Source of the DNA: Urophycis tenuis
Taxonomy: Eukaryota; Chordata; Actinopteri; Gadiformes; Phycidae
DNA: 64,000 nt
Direction: 5' to 3'
NCBI GenBank assembly: GCA_036785325.1
Contig: JAXIVH010000024.1
Coordinates: forward strand, 4,497,198 to 4,561,197
Part shown: positions 11,749 through 47,877 of the stretch, in pieces
Layout: each line of letters starts with the position of its first letter
How positions within the stretch are numbered: the stretch's first letter is position 1
The notes under the pieces: generated by a model
The model's input: the letters and a program-made list of their open reading frames with translations, nothing else
Databases searched by the model: none
What the model was told of the DNA's origin: nothing
Program-made: the position numbers and the translations under genes

Positions 11749-13130
11749 CACACGAGTGCTGGCCCGAATGCATGTTGAGGATGGTAGAAATGCAGCAGAG
11801 CGCGTGAAGAACAGAAGACGACGAAGGAGCTGCAGAGGGAGAGACAAGCCAGGCAGCGTGAGCTAGGCCGTCCAATCAGATCGCTACACACACACGAGCC
11901 CACCTGCCCACCCAGCCCACCCCAAGCCCCCCCTCATAGGAATGCCGACCGGGGAGGAGGAAGTGTAGTCTGTCAGCTCGTGTGATTGGCTGACTTTCTC
12001 CACCCCCCCCCCCCCCCATCTTGACAAAGGTCAAGCAGAAAGGTCGCGACCTGCATGTGACTGGTGCAGGTACTGTATCACCTGCACCGCGGGCCGTGGA
12101 TGCGACCGGGCGCTCCTCATTCAGGTCCAGGGGAGATAAAGCTACCGTTAAGGGAGGGGTCAAAGGTCAAACCTAGTCAAAATCTCGGTAAAAAAGGGGG
12201 TTAACGTAGAAGAAGAGGATTTGTACCAGCATCTCTAATGCTTTCTCCCATGTTTGTGGGTTCGGTTTGTCAATGATAATGTGATTAATGTTTCAAATTT
12301 CAAAGCAATATATATATATAAATTAAATAATACAACTACAAAAAAACTGTCTTGACATTTGTTTTTTATATATAAATTGCATGAATTGCTGATTACATCC
12401 ATATATATATATATTTATAGAGATATATATTACCTCAATCGTCACTTTAAAAATACACTCATACAAACATCAGACTCTTCTTCAGAAGAGTCTCAAAGTA
12501 CACAAATCTGTCAGATCTTCAAAACATCTTTCAAATCCAACAACAAAACAAACAGTAACGACAAATTCACCAGAAGAAAGGTGTTCTGTGGTGAGCGAGG
12601 TCCCATGGGGCTGGCGTACGTGACTAATAGAGCTCGATGCTGTCTGCCAGATAAAGTCATCTCAGCTTTAATATCGTGAAATGTTCTGTCTGACCCTGAG
12701 GGCAGTGTCCAGTGATGAGTCACAAGAGGAAGACCAGAAGGCACTGAGAGAGCCTCTGTCTCCATCTCTAATCTGTCTCCATCTCTCATCCATCTCCATC
12801 TCTAATCTGTCTCCATCTCTATCACAGGGATGTGAATCCCATTGAAGCTGTTTGTGTTAAAGGGCTGAATGAATTCTAATAAACTTGTCAAGAGTTACAT
12901 TTACAGCCTGCGTTGTTGTGTGTGCTGTGTTGCGTTGTCATTTCCTTTAAAGCTGATCTGTTCTGTAAAGACCAGACCAGAATCAGATATACTAACTAAA
13001 CATTGCCTTTGAAATCTTTTCGCACAGTGATAGTGATAACCTACTAAACCATAACTGTTCAATGTCTACAAAAGTACAAAAATATATATTTGGCCATGAC
13101 TTCACCCCGGCATTTTGGTTAAACCCATCA

Positions 13131-13160
13131 AATGATGATGATGATGACGATGACGATGAC

Positions 13161-13200
<40 letters not shown>

Positions 13201-13220
13201 GTGACGATGATGATGATGCA
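13131..13220. repeat. GAT/GAC trinucleotide run
   Basis: About 30 units; encodes only Asp, His or Ser runs in translation, with no gene support. Confidence 0.95.
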
Positions 13221-13575
13221 CTCTGTGTCTCATCTGGTATGTGACCGACGTAACAGTTGAAAAGAAAATGATATAAACAAGATTGAGGCTTTTCCTCATT
13301 CAAAAAAACTGCACAATGCCCATTAAAAGAAGAACCATTAAAGAAAACTCAGAATGTCCATTCAAAAAGGATCCCAAAAAGTATTACAAAAAAAAGATAT
13401 ATATACATATAGATTTGCCCATTTCATTGCATCACTAAGGTCCTGTTACACATGACAGAACCAGAAGACCCGCGCTGCTGGATGTTTTCTATCTCCAAAC
13501 AAACAGAACATGTGTGGTGACGTCACAACGCCACGCAGAGTCCATTGCAGCGAGCTTCTGGTGTTTACACACTCT

Positions 13576-14838
13576 GAGAAATACACCCCCCGGCAGGCCC
13601 GGGGGAATGGGGGGTCCGGGGACCCACCTCCCGGTCTCCTCCCCCCCAGGGGTCCTAGTGCCCCACCTCCCGGTCTCCTCCCCCCCCAGGGGTCCTAGTG
13701 CCCCACCTCCCCAGTGTCCTCCCCCCAGGGGTCCTAGTGCCCCACCTCCCGGTCTCCTCCCCCCCAGGGGTCCTAGCGCCCCACCTCCCCAGTCTACTCC
13801 CCCCAGGGGTCCTAGCGCCCCACCTCCCCGGTGTCCTCCCCCCCAGGGGTCCTAGTGCCCCACCTCCCGGTCTCCTCCCCCCCCAGGGGTCCTAGCGCCC
13901 CACCTCCCCAGTCTCCTCCCCCCAGGGGTCCTAGTGCCCCACCTCCCCAGTGTCCTCCCCCCCAGGGGTCCTAGTGCCCCACCTCCCCAGTGTCCTCCCC
14001 CCCAGGGGTCCTAGCGCCCCACCTCCCCGGTCTCCTCCCCCCCGGGGGTCCTAGCGCCCCACCTCCCCAGTGTCCTCCCCCCCAGGGGTCCTAGCGCCCC
14101 ACCTCCCCAGTGTCCTCCCCCCCAGGGGTCCTAGTGCCCCACCTCCCCGGTGTCCTCCCCCCCAGGGGTCCTAGCGCCCCACCTCCCCAGTGTCCTCCCC
14201 CCAGGGGTCCTAGCGCCCCACCTCCCCGGTGTCCTCCCCCCCGGGGGACCGGGGACCCACCTCCCCGGTCTCCTCCCCCCCAGGGGTCCTAGTGCCCCAC
14301 CTCCCGGTCTCCTCCCCCCCAGGGGTCCTAGCGCCCCACCTCCCCAGTCTACTCCCCCCAGGGGTCCTAGCGCCCCACCTCCCCGGTGTCCTCCCCCCCA
14401 GGGGTCCTAGTGCCCCACCTCCCGGTCTCCTCCCCCCCCAGGGGTCCTAGCGCCCCACCTCCCCAGTCTCCTCCCCCCAGGGGTCCTAGTGCCCCACCTC
14501 CCCAGTGTCCTCCCCCCCAGGGGTCCTAGTGCCCCACCTCCCCAGTGTCCTCCCCCCCAGGGGTCCTAGCGCCCCACCTCCCCGGTCTCCTCCCCCCCGG
14601 GGGTCCTAGCGCCCCACCTCCCCAGTGTCCTCCCCCCCAGGGGTCCTAGCGCCCCACCTCCCCAGTGTCCTCCCCCCCAGGGGTCCTAGTGCCCCACCTC
14701 CCCGGTGTCCTCCCCCCCAGGGGTCCTAGCGCCCCACCTCCCCAGTGTCCTCCCCCCAGGGGTCCTAGCGCCCCACCTCCCCGGTGTCCTCCCCCCCGGG
14801 GGACCGGGGACCCACCTCCCCGGTCTCCTCCCCCCCAG
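13576..14838. repeat. GC-rich minisatellite with 555-bp higher-order repeat
   Basis: Units of about 38-41 bp carry cccccaggggtcctagygcc ccacctcccc. Variant units recur exactly 555 bp apart: the ctactcc variant at 13791 and 14346, and the ggggaccc variant at 14251 and 14806. The tcp11 reading frame ends inside the last units. Confidence 0.92.
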
Positions 14839-15036
14839 GGGGGAGCAGCAGCCTCCTGAGAGCCGTGGCGTAGTGGGGACCGAACACGGAGCGGTTGAAG
14901 TGGACCAGCCGTCTGAAGCCCTCCCCCAGCGCCGCCAGCTCGCGGCCCACCGGCCCCAGGACGGCCGGGGGGGCCGGGGCCCTCCGGGCTGCACTGGCCT
15001 CCAGCGTCGCCCGCAGGAAGCCCTGCACTCTCTCCC
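14765..15036 (-). CDS. tcp11: TCP11 last coding exon, C-terminus runs into a minisatellite
   Basis: The acceptor tctctcag/GG at 15037/15036 follows a C-rich pyrimidine tract. After GERVQGFLRATLEASAARRA and FRRLVHFNRSVFGPHYATAL, the frame continues as LRRLLLPPGGEETGEVG, PRSPGGEDTGEVGR and stops at TAG (14767-14765). The last 20 or so residues come from units of the GC-rich tandem array. Each array unit carries a ctag that can supply a stop. A cryptic donor (GAG/GTGGGT) exists in the array, so the true end could differ. Confidence 0.7.
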
Positions 15037-15221
15037 CTGAGAGAGGGAGGGGGGGGGGATACGGGATGAATGTGTGTATGTGTATGTGTGCGTGTACGTG
15101 TGTATGTGTTTACTTACTACACATTTACGCACACACAGAAACATTCGATTCATTACCCAGGCACAGAGGTACGCACACAGATATAAACACACTTTGATGA
15201 ATTCTCTCTCCATCCCTCCCG

Positions 15222-15279
<58 letters not shown>

Positions 15280-16974
15280 CGCCTGAAGCAGGGCACATCA
15301 AAATAATAATCTAGAATAAATCATGTGAAGGTGAAAGGTTGCTGAGATACAGGACGTCTGTTTCTGTGTGTGTCTGTAGCACACGTAGCATCAACACATC
15401 TTTAGCTCTGACTACAAACATACTCGACTCACCAAACTAAACATGACAATAACAGACTTGAAACTAACAAATTAAACTTCAGCTTCATGAAGTGATGGAA
15501 CCGTAAATGTAAGGTATACAGTATGTAAGGTATATGTAAGGTAAATGTAAGGTATATCCTTACAAGGCCGCCTTCTCCCTGCTGCGCGTCTCGAGATGTT
15601 TCCTGTCCCCCACCCGCCTTGCTGCGCGCCGCGGTAGCTCCTGATGATGTACGGTTTGTTTACGCCGAGCCCCGCGCTGGGCTGCGGGTTAAGCTAACAT
15701 GGGTTCAGGGCCCCGCGCTGGGCTGCGGGTTAAGATAGGTTCGCGGCCCCGCGCTGGGTTGCGGGTTAAGATAGGTTCACGGCCCCGCGCTGGGCTGCGG
15801 GTTAAGATAGGTTCACAGCCCCGCACTGGGCTGCGGGTTAAGCTAACATGGGTTCACGGCCCCGCGCTGGGCTGCGGGTTAAGCTAGGTTCACAGCTCCG
15901 CGCTGGGCTGGGGGTTAAGATAGGTTCACAGCCCCGCACTAGGCTGCGGGTTAAGCTAACGGCCCCGCGCTGGGCTGCGGGTTAAGCTAGGTTCACAGCT
16001 CCGCGCTGGGCTGGGGGTTAAGATAGGTTCACAGCCCCGCGCTGGGCTGGGGGTTATGCTAACACGGGTTCACGGCCCCGCACTGGGCTGGGGGTTAAGC
16101 TAACACGGGTTCACGGCCCACGTTAGCACTGCCTCTGTGCCTCTGCCGCACCGCCAGGGCATCAACAATGCATGCATGTTTGAGAAACGCCGTAACCGCC
16201 GCCAGGAACCACACGCCTGCACCGCGGCGAGCCCTGAGAGGGGAACAGGTACCTGATGAAATATAGATGTAGTGCAGAGAGAGAGGGGCCCAGTGTGGGC
16301 AGGACAGCGGGCTGAGAGAGAGCGTTGTGTATCCTGAGCAGGCTACAGTCCGGTCCCACCAGCGCATTGTCACGCATCTCATTACGCGCCTCTCCGCATG
16401 GGAGCATGCAACCGACCGCCGCCACGCAGGTTAGCGCAATGGAGCAGGCTGTCCCATGATGCTTTGTGGCACGAGGTCACCTGTTTTACGCGGCCTGTGG
16501 AGTAACACGTCCATTACAAGGTCATGGGAGCGTGTTGCCTCGCGTTATGAGACTCACTGAATTAGAATCAGAATGGAGCCTGGGTCACGACAGACCTGAG
16601 CTGCACACTACGGGACTGGCCGGGACCCCTGGCTGTGAAAATGTTTTCAGGTTGTGTTTATCAGTACAGAAGGTGTTGAGTGTGACCTCTGACCTATGAT
16701 GTTTCGGATGGGGTTGGAGGGCCTCCAGAGGTCTGCTATCTGGCCCCTCAGTGCATCCTGGCCCTGCTGGGACAGCGGGGGGCCTCCCAGCGACTCCAAA
16801 GCAGGGTTGACCTGGACCACCAGCTGGTCCCCCAGAGCCTGCAGCGCCCCCGTCAGGTCTGGCTCCCTGCAGAGAGACGTGGTTATAACCTGCCGCTACA
16901 TCGAGGCTTGTAACTGACGCTGTTTAAATGTTATCATCTACAGATTAGACAAACTCAGTTTCTTATGCAAACAA

Positions 16975-17015
<41 letters not shown>

Positions 17016-19520
17016 AATAGGAAAGAAACTAAAATTGTGGATTGATTGATTTGTCAGTATCAGTGTATCAATTTAGCAATGATAAAATGTCTTTTGATAT
17101 TTTAATCAAACTGAATAAAAACATGACAACAGACAATGTTTTGGGGATGCTGGTTGTTGCTTGAAATGTGTTTAGTTCTGCCCCCTCTCTTCAAGCACAG
17201 TCTATCCCAGCCAGGTGCGTTACATCTAAGGCTGTACGCATCCATCAACACACCGTGACAGTGTGTTTCTACGGAAACGGATAGAATGAGGTTAGCGCGA
17301 TCCATTTTGACAAGCTAGCCGCCAGCTGTCGCCTCCATCGGCTTCTTCCTCAAACATCCTCTGTTCCCACGGTGACGGCATGCACACACACATCGCCCTG
17401 TTTGTCCATCTCTTACCTGGCCTGGCTGCCCTCCAGCAGAGCAGCAACGGTCTGCTTGAGTTTACCTACAAACCCTGGCAGGGAGAAAACAGCGCCCCCA
17501 CACTGAGCGCTGGTCAGCAGCAGTACTGCGGCCTGGAGCTCCAGCATGTCTACTTTCTGACCCAGTGTGTCCAAGCGGGCTTTGTCCATCAGCACAGTCT
17601 GTTGGGGGGAGAGGCAGCTTATGTTTACTCACTTCATGGTTAAACCCAGAAAGGGGTTGGCTGTTAGCAACAATGTGTCATCCTGCACACTAGATTACTA
17701 TTTGGTCTTTAGTTATGTAGAAGATATTTTTGTCCCAAACAACTCCCAGTGAATTCAGATGCACTCATTAAGGGCATTAGAGAATCTTGCTCAATGATGT
17801 CTGTAGGTTGGACATTGAGGTTCGAAGCCAGAACCTGGCTTCGAATTTCAATGTCCGGTCCATCACCTGGAGGTTTAAACACCCTAACTCTACTCTACTC
17901 TACTGTACCCCTCCCTGTTCTTAGTTCAACATGCGGGGAATGCAACTATTGACACATAATGAACCAGACTTCAGTGTCACTGAGGTCAGTCCAGCCCAGA
18001 CCGACCTCTGGATACCGGTGGTCCTGAGGGTCCCAGCGGAGCAGACCCATGTAGGCCCGGTTGAGGACGGCCGTGGGGCTCACAGACGCCTGGCTGCCGG
18101 GGCCTCCCGGGTCAGAACCAGACCGTCCGGTCAGCGCTGTCTGCTGTTCCTCAGCTGCCGTCTGCAGCCAGGCGATGGTGTTGTCCAGAGAACCTGGACC
18201 GGAACCACAGGGTGGAGAGGAGAGAGTCAGAGAGAGAGACAGCAGACATGGCCGTGGTGTCCTGACCTTCTGACCAGGGCTTCCTCTCTCACCTGGCTGT
18301 TTGTCCAGCAGCTGCTGGAACTTGGCTCTCTCGTATGGCACTGCCTGCTGGAGGAGGTGGGGCCTCAGGCTGTGGAGGGTGAAGTTCACCATGTCCTTCT
18401 TCATCAGCTCCAGCACACGCAGCACCTCCCTGGAGGAGCAGGAGGAGCAGGAGGAGCACCACTGTGTGAAACTCTCTGGTGCTGACTAGACACTGCAACT
18501 AAGGATTCGTTTCTTGGTTGATTGAGCGTGCAATCATTATTTCAGATGTCATTTAGTCAATGACATTTCATCAAAGGGATCTCTTACATTTGCTGGCTTT
18601 TCCTGACAAGCCACAAAGAAAGACTAAAATATTCATCTTATAATGTCCCATGAACCAACTTTTTGAATTCCTGAAGCATTAAGCAGCAAACGTACGGAAT
18701 TTGTACTTGATGAATGACTTAAACCATGAATCACGATGAGATTAGACTCATTTCCTGTCGACTAACAAACGGTTGCAGCCAGAGCTCTGACCGCCCCACA
18801 TGACCCCTGACCTGAAGAGGTCCACGGGGTCGCTGAGGGACCTCAGGACCTGGATCTCTGGGTCCCGTATGGGTGCACACAGCGTGGCCATGGTGGAGGT
18901 GATGAAGGCCGCCAGCCCTTGGAGGTCCAGCGCCCCGTGCTCCACCTCCTGCTGGATCAGGTCCAGGTCCAGGACCCGGTCCAGCTGGGCCCGCAGCCTC
19001 ACGTGGCCCGGCAGCAGGAGGGCCTGCAGCATCTAGGAGGTTCCAGCGGCAGGATGCTGGGGTTATCGTAGTGCAACACAAAACACAAACTGCAGCAACA
19101 CACGCAAAACGTGGCGCGCTTGCTTTGTGAAACCCTGTCAGAAACATAGTTCTGTGTCCGCCCAACCCGACCACGTGCTCCAGGCTTCAGGGCCCGTGAT
19201 GCCCAACACTTCTCTGGGGCCTCCGGGTCAAACAGCCGCCGTGGGCCTCGAGTCTGTCGGACACTTCTCACGTCTGCCTTTTACCATAAAGAGTGTCTCA
19301 TATGCAGGGTTCATAATGTCTGTAGTGTGAGGCAGGAGTTAGGGCTTCAGGATCAGTCTGTGTTGGTTATTCACACATTCTACTGTTCTCAGTGAGAGTG
19401 AAGTGTAACTACAGACACTGCTTAGCTGTTAAGGTCACATTTGGGGATAATATGTGAAACACCTCGATATTATAAAGAGCATTAAAGTGCATGAGAGCTG
19501 AGTCTAAAGATCTCTTGAGT

Positions 19521-19560
<40 letters not shown>

Positions 19561-21194
19561 GGTGTGTAGTGTAGTGTGTGTAGTGTAGTGTTTAATGAGT
19601 CCAGGGAGCAGCTGTAGAGAGAGATTCTGTGCTGCTAGCTAAGATGTTGTGATCCTAATTAATTGAAACATCTGCCGTGGCAGGTGCCCACTCCATAAAC
19701 ACACAGTCACATGACCACCTCGGTCACATGACCCACTCTCAGCAGCTGTAAATAGAACACTTAACCTCGGGTATCTAGAAGGTACACACCATCTGCTGTA
19801 GGCTTTGTTGTTGTTGTTACTTTATATATTTGTGTGGACTTATACGTTTGTGTGTTCCAGCCAAAAATATACAGTGTCCAGAATGAGGTGACAGAAGGGT
19901 GACTGAACTGATAAAAGCGCCTGCATCGGCAGTATTATGAAGGTTGCTAACTGGGGGTCGTTGGCAAACCGTCGGGACCTCTGGGAACAATTACCGCTAA
20001 TCGCCAAAGGTGTCACCAAAGACAACGAAACGGCCATCTCTGAGAGTGCCACTTCAATACCTTGTTCAAACTTATAAATTACAAAAATGAAAATGTTTCA
20101 GTAATTATACAATATTTGATCAAATACATAATAATGACTCAAACTGAACTGTTAGGGCGTTCCTTGTAAGCACCTCCGAACCTCCCATGGCAAAGACCTT
20201 TCATAAAGGTGTTATTAAAATGTAATCCTTGTGGAGGAGCCCCTGTAAGGGACAATCCCTCTCCGGGGGTCGATCTGAACATAATCCTCTCAATGTTAGG
20301 TCACACAACTCTGTCGATCATGTCATTGCTTGCAGGAAATGTACACCTTTCTCTGACGTTCGTAATAAGATAAGAAAACACTTTATTCATCACCGGAGGA
20401 AAACCAAGGTATTACAGTAATAATTACAACATCCAATTAATTTATAACGCTAAAGAGTAAAAAAAAAACAAGCAAATATCGACCACAGTCAAATTAGAAT
20501 ATGTCAAATAAAAGCAGAAAGAGGGTCAGGGACTTGAGGAGAGGTCGACACTAAAAGCCTTGCTCTCACTGAGGTTGACTGGTGAAGGGCCAGACTCGTC
20601 ACTCACCGTCTTGACCTCAAGCAGCAGAGGGACCGCCTGGCGGTGGTCGGGGGGATTGCTCTCCAGCTGCTCCCGCAGGATGTCCCAGAAGGCCCGGTGG
20701 ACCATCTCCCCCACCCTGCCCTCCAGGCTGCGTTGCAAACACGACAAACACTCAGTTCCGTCGACCTATTTATTTTTTCAAAACGTGTTTTTGTTTGGTG
20801 TTTATTCATCTTGCCTGTCTTTGGGTGGGCTGGAGGATCTGAAACGGAAGTCTTCGTTGACCACAATTTCGTGGGCCAGGCTGAGGTTGGAAACACAGTT
20901 CTGTAATTCCATCAGATGGGATATGGGGACGTTCTGAGGGGGGCTCCCTGAGGAGAGACGGATCAAAACACGCACACGCGCACACGCACACACGCAACCG
21001 CACACGCACACGCGCGGAGAAAGAGAGGCGAGTGAAGGGATAAGCATTAAGCCAAATATCTAATCTTTTTCAAATGGTATCCAAAAATAGTGACGATGAC
21101 TAATTCGATTACCTGACGGAGATTCAAGCTTTTCCAGGCGGGGGACGTCGGTGGGCGCATCGGTGTTCTCTCCCGTGTTGTTTGGCAGTGGCAT
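14765..21194 (-). CDS. tcp11: T-complex protein 11 (TCP11) family protein, complete, nine coding exons
   Basis: Exons in transcription order: 21194-21113, 20947-20815, 20727-20607, 19032-18812, 18429-18293, 18193-18006, 17598-17417, 16866-16694, 15036-14765, with phases 1,2,0,2,1,0,2,1 that all agree; total 1509 nt, 502 aa plus TAG. Start is ATG at 21194-21192 (MPLPNNTGENTDAPTDVPRL). TCP11 signatures: LAHEIVVNEDFRF, GRVGEMVHRAFWDILREQLE, LLPGHVRLRAQLDRVLDLDL, GALDLQGLAAFITSTMATLC, NFTLHSLRPHLLQQAVPYER and FRRLVHFNRSVFGPHYATAL. The family acts in sperm function and cAMP/PKA-linked signalling; TCP11L1 and L2 are paralogues. Length matches human TCP11 (about 500 aa). Gene order and convergence with ANKS1A favour TCP11 over TCP11L. 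Odd points: a GC-AG intron after exon 2, and a C-terminus encoded by minisatellite sequence. Confidence 0.88.
15119..15225. repeat. 105-bp dispersed repeat next to a TG microsatellite
   Basis: Apart from end differences it is the reverse complement of 44902-45000. Each copy directly abuts a CA/TG microsatellite on the same side. Confidence 0.9.
15668..16115. repeat. GC-rich minisatellite in a tcp11 intron
   Basis: About ten to twelve units of the type ggttcacggccccgcgctgg gctgcgggttaag, 35-45 bp, with ctaacatg insertions in some. Confidence 0.9.
16976..17011. repeat. TA microsatellite
   Basis: Pure TA run in a tcp11 intron. Confidence 0.95.
17750..17880. repeat. Palindromic SINE-like remnant
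   Basis: An inverted repeat centred near 17840 pairs ggacattgaggttcgaagcc ag with ctggcttcgaatttcaatgt cc. The arm resembles the SINE box-B region, so this may be two inverted SINE ends. It lies in a tcp11 intron. Confidence 0.4.
20607..21194 (-). CDS. tcp11: TCP11 exons 1-3 (N-terminal region)
   Basis: Exon 1 (21194-21113) carries the start codon. Just upstream the - strand reads cctgttgcag then CCGCG-ATG, so a 5' UTR intron ending a few bases before the start is possible. Exon 2 (20947-20815) ends AAAGACAG followed by GCAAGATG, a GC donor. Exon 3 (20727-20607) begins C-CTGGAG, so the joined codon is AGC (KD-S-LEGR), which restores the conserved family sequence. The helical MVHRAFWDILREQLE segment follows. 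Confidence 0.85.
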
Positions 21195-21435
21195 CGCGGC
21201 TGCAACAGGCTGTATTACACATTGGACAAGTACTATGGCGAATTTGTGTGCAATTTACCTTTCAGTAAACACGAAATAGTGCATTGTAATAAATGCTAAA
21301 ATAGCCATTTGACAGCTTGTGTCTCAAATGATTCACCTACCAAAAACTTAGCTTTGAGAATCGGTCTAATCAACACTCAAACCATGGAAATCAGCTCATA
21401 CATTAAATGTAAGTCCTAGGCTGAGGTACAGTGTC

Positions 21436-21562
21436 AGTACCGACCTGACTGAGGTGTTCGAGGCTCAGGACGGACCTATATGAGGTGTTCGAGGTTCAGA
21501 CGGACCTATCCGAGGTGTTCGAGGCTCAGGACGGACCTGTCTGAGGTGTTCGAGGCTCCCGT
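21436..21562. repeat. Tandem repeat upstream of tcp11, about 33 bp units
   Basis: Four units of the type cggacctrtctgaggtgttc gaggctcagga, 240-370 bp upstream of the tcp11 start codon, so within its probable promoter region. Confidence 0.85.
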
Positions 21563-22866
21563 CACGTTAAAAAACATCCGCGCTGTAGTTTAAAAACGGG
21601 CCAAACCACTGTGACCAATAACAGTCCTAACCGGATATGACAGTGTGGTGGTTGGTCTCAACTCGTATCTTTAAGCGAATGAAACAGCAATTATTGACAC
21701 TCTTCCAGTTTTGCAGCAAGACTATATTATATGATTAACTCACTAGTTAACTTAAATGCGAATAATAAACACACATTGCCCGCGGATGGTTCAGTCCAAA
21801 GTTGAATAAAAACAGGGGGCGTGGTTCTACGAGCCACGCCCCTTTCCCCAAATAACAATCACGAATATTCACGACAATGTCTTCGTGTGTTATCGGAGAT
21901 CTATTGTGAAACAGTGGAACACTGCGGTCCCATCTGACGCTTTGTGTGGTCTGGTCCGGTGTGTGACTATATGATGTCTATGTGTGAGCCTACAAACGTT
22001 GGTCAGGTCAGGAGGTCAGATGCTGCGGTTCTCCTACGTCAGTGTCCACGCTCACCAAGAACTATGGAGAAACGGCTCTGTGCCGAGCATTTAGTACAAC
22101 TATTGTGTACAATAATGTGAACAAGTGATGCTAAACTAGATTAGAGGTCACGTTCGATGTACTTGGCACATTGAATGGTTAGTTGTCCCACTAACTTTAT
22201 TGCTTATAACAGGGGTACATCGCTGCCACCTAAAGTAATCACAATCTCAGTGAAGCGATATATACAAATTGATTACGAAGGTCATTGTGTCTGTTATAGT
22301 TGTAAATCTGTAGATAGATGTAGTGTGTTGTTACATTGTAGACTACACAAATAATAAAACTGTAAATTACAATGTTAAAATATTCACTTCCACTTGAACT
22401 TACTAAACCTGTAAGTTAAACATTCTCATTGAAATAACCACCACAGGGAAAACAAGGTTTTTTTGCAGATTGTTTTATCATTGAAAAATGTGTAAGAAAT
22501 ATTTTCTTTGATAAATACAAGCATCTGACAAAGTCTCATATAGAAAACAAAATCATAAGCCTTTCAATACAATCACAAAACACAAAGATATAAAAAAAAC
22601 ATTACAAATATCTGCCAAGCTATAATATGTACATAATTGCATATTTCATAATATTAACATTTAAAAAAATAATGATACAAAAACCGAAACAAACGATAAC
22701 TTAGAAAGCAAAAGCCACATACAAACCTGCCGCTAACACGAGTCGCGTGCACGCAAACCTTTGAGGAGACGCGCGTTTAGAAGTCACGTGACACGGCCCT
22801 GCAGCACCTTCAGGTGCCACTAGGGTTCACCCCAGTACAACGAGTAGTGCCGTGTCAAAACGGGGG

Positions 22867-23056
<190 letters not shown>

Positions 23057-23799
23057 TTGATAATTAAGAGCATCTCTGACACACCAGGAATAAATAAAAT
23101 CAAAATGTGATGGTCAGTTCTCGAACAGAAAGTGGGGCAGACATTTCTTGAGATGCGTTCTGCATCCAGGGTGCGCAGCTGAGACAAAATGGATCTCCAT
23201 CACTGCTGTGCGCTGAATGAGGTGACATCATCACGGCAGAGGAGCGTCTGCCGGCTTCGTACTCCACACGGCCTCCTGGCCTCCAGGGGGTCACCCCACC
23301 CAACCGTACCAACACAGCGGGCATCACGCCGTTTCTTCAAGGTACCGGGCCCCGGCGCTGCGCAGGGGGGCTTCTCTACGCCTCGCGGGTTAGCAGATGT
23401 TTGTTAGTCAGTCCCTCGCACAATTATTGCATTCAAACACAAATTCATTATTCTCAGTTCAAGCTCAACACAACCTTGTCTCATCACTTCGAAGTGCTTC
23501 AGTCCAGCTCAGTAATGGCGGCTGATCACGTGACCTCGTGGAAGAGGTGATCCTCCCGCTCATCATCAAGACCGCCCTGGTCCTTCAGCATTCCCAATAG
23601 GTCGCCAATCTCAGGTTTCCTGGACACGACGGCTCCACACGGCTGGAGGACACACTTCTACCCCTGCTCTTCCTCGGCAGCTCCACGGCTGTGCTTCAGA
23701 TGAACCACAACCTCCAGGAAGCACCAACTACACAGACGGGCCTGACCCAGACCCAGACCCAGACCCCAGGGCTGTTCAGATGTTGTTTCCAGGACAGCT

Positions 23800-23880
23800 C
23801 TCTCTCTCGCTCTCCCTCTCCATCTCTCTCCCTCTCTCCCTCCCTCTCTCTCTCCCTCTCTCTCTCTCTCTCTCCCTCCC
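23800..23880. repeat. CT-rich microsatellite
   Basis: Imperfect CT run about 100 bp past the phc2 stop codon, in the 3' UTR side. Confidence 0.85.
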
Positions 23881-23976
23881 CTCCGGTCCCACTCAGCCGA
23901 GCCTCGCTCGCCCAGCACGCGCACGTGAAAAGACAGAAATAAACACACACAGTGAGTGGGCGGAGCCCGCCGGCGG

Positions 23977-47877
<23,901 letters not shown>

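Larger units (their letters stand above)
7965..12900 (+). other. Probable anks1a 3' UTR and downstream flank
   Basis: No convincing coding exon is seen here except a candidate at 11417-11452. AATAAA signals on the + strand occur at 11256-11261 and 12878-12883. The latter is followed by a GT-rich stretch at about 12908-12940, like a cleavage downstream element, so a 3' UTR of up to about 4.9 kb is possible. The stretch is crowded with CA/TG repeats (8097-8246, 9148-9180, 10351-10732, 11486-11748), an ATT run (8530-8580) and poly-C tracts. The exact cleavage site is an inference. Confidence 0.4.

Noticed and set aside
13131..13220. Asp-, His- or Ser-repeat peptides
   Set aside because: Direct translation of a GAT/GAC run in non-coding sequence.
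16095..16425. Possible extra tcp11 exon on the - strand near 16.2 kb
   Set aside because: The open frame contains no TCP11 motif, and exons 16694 and 15036 join directly in the correct phase to restore NPIRNIIGERVQGFL.
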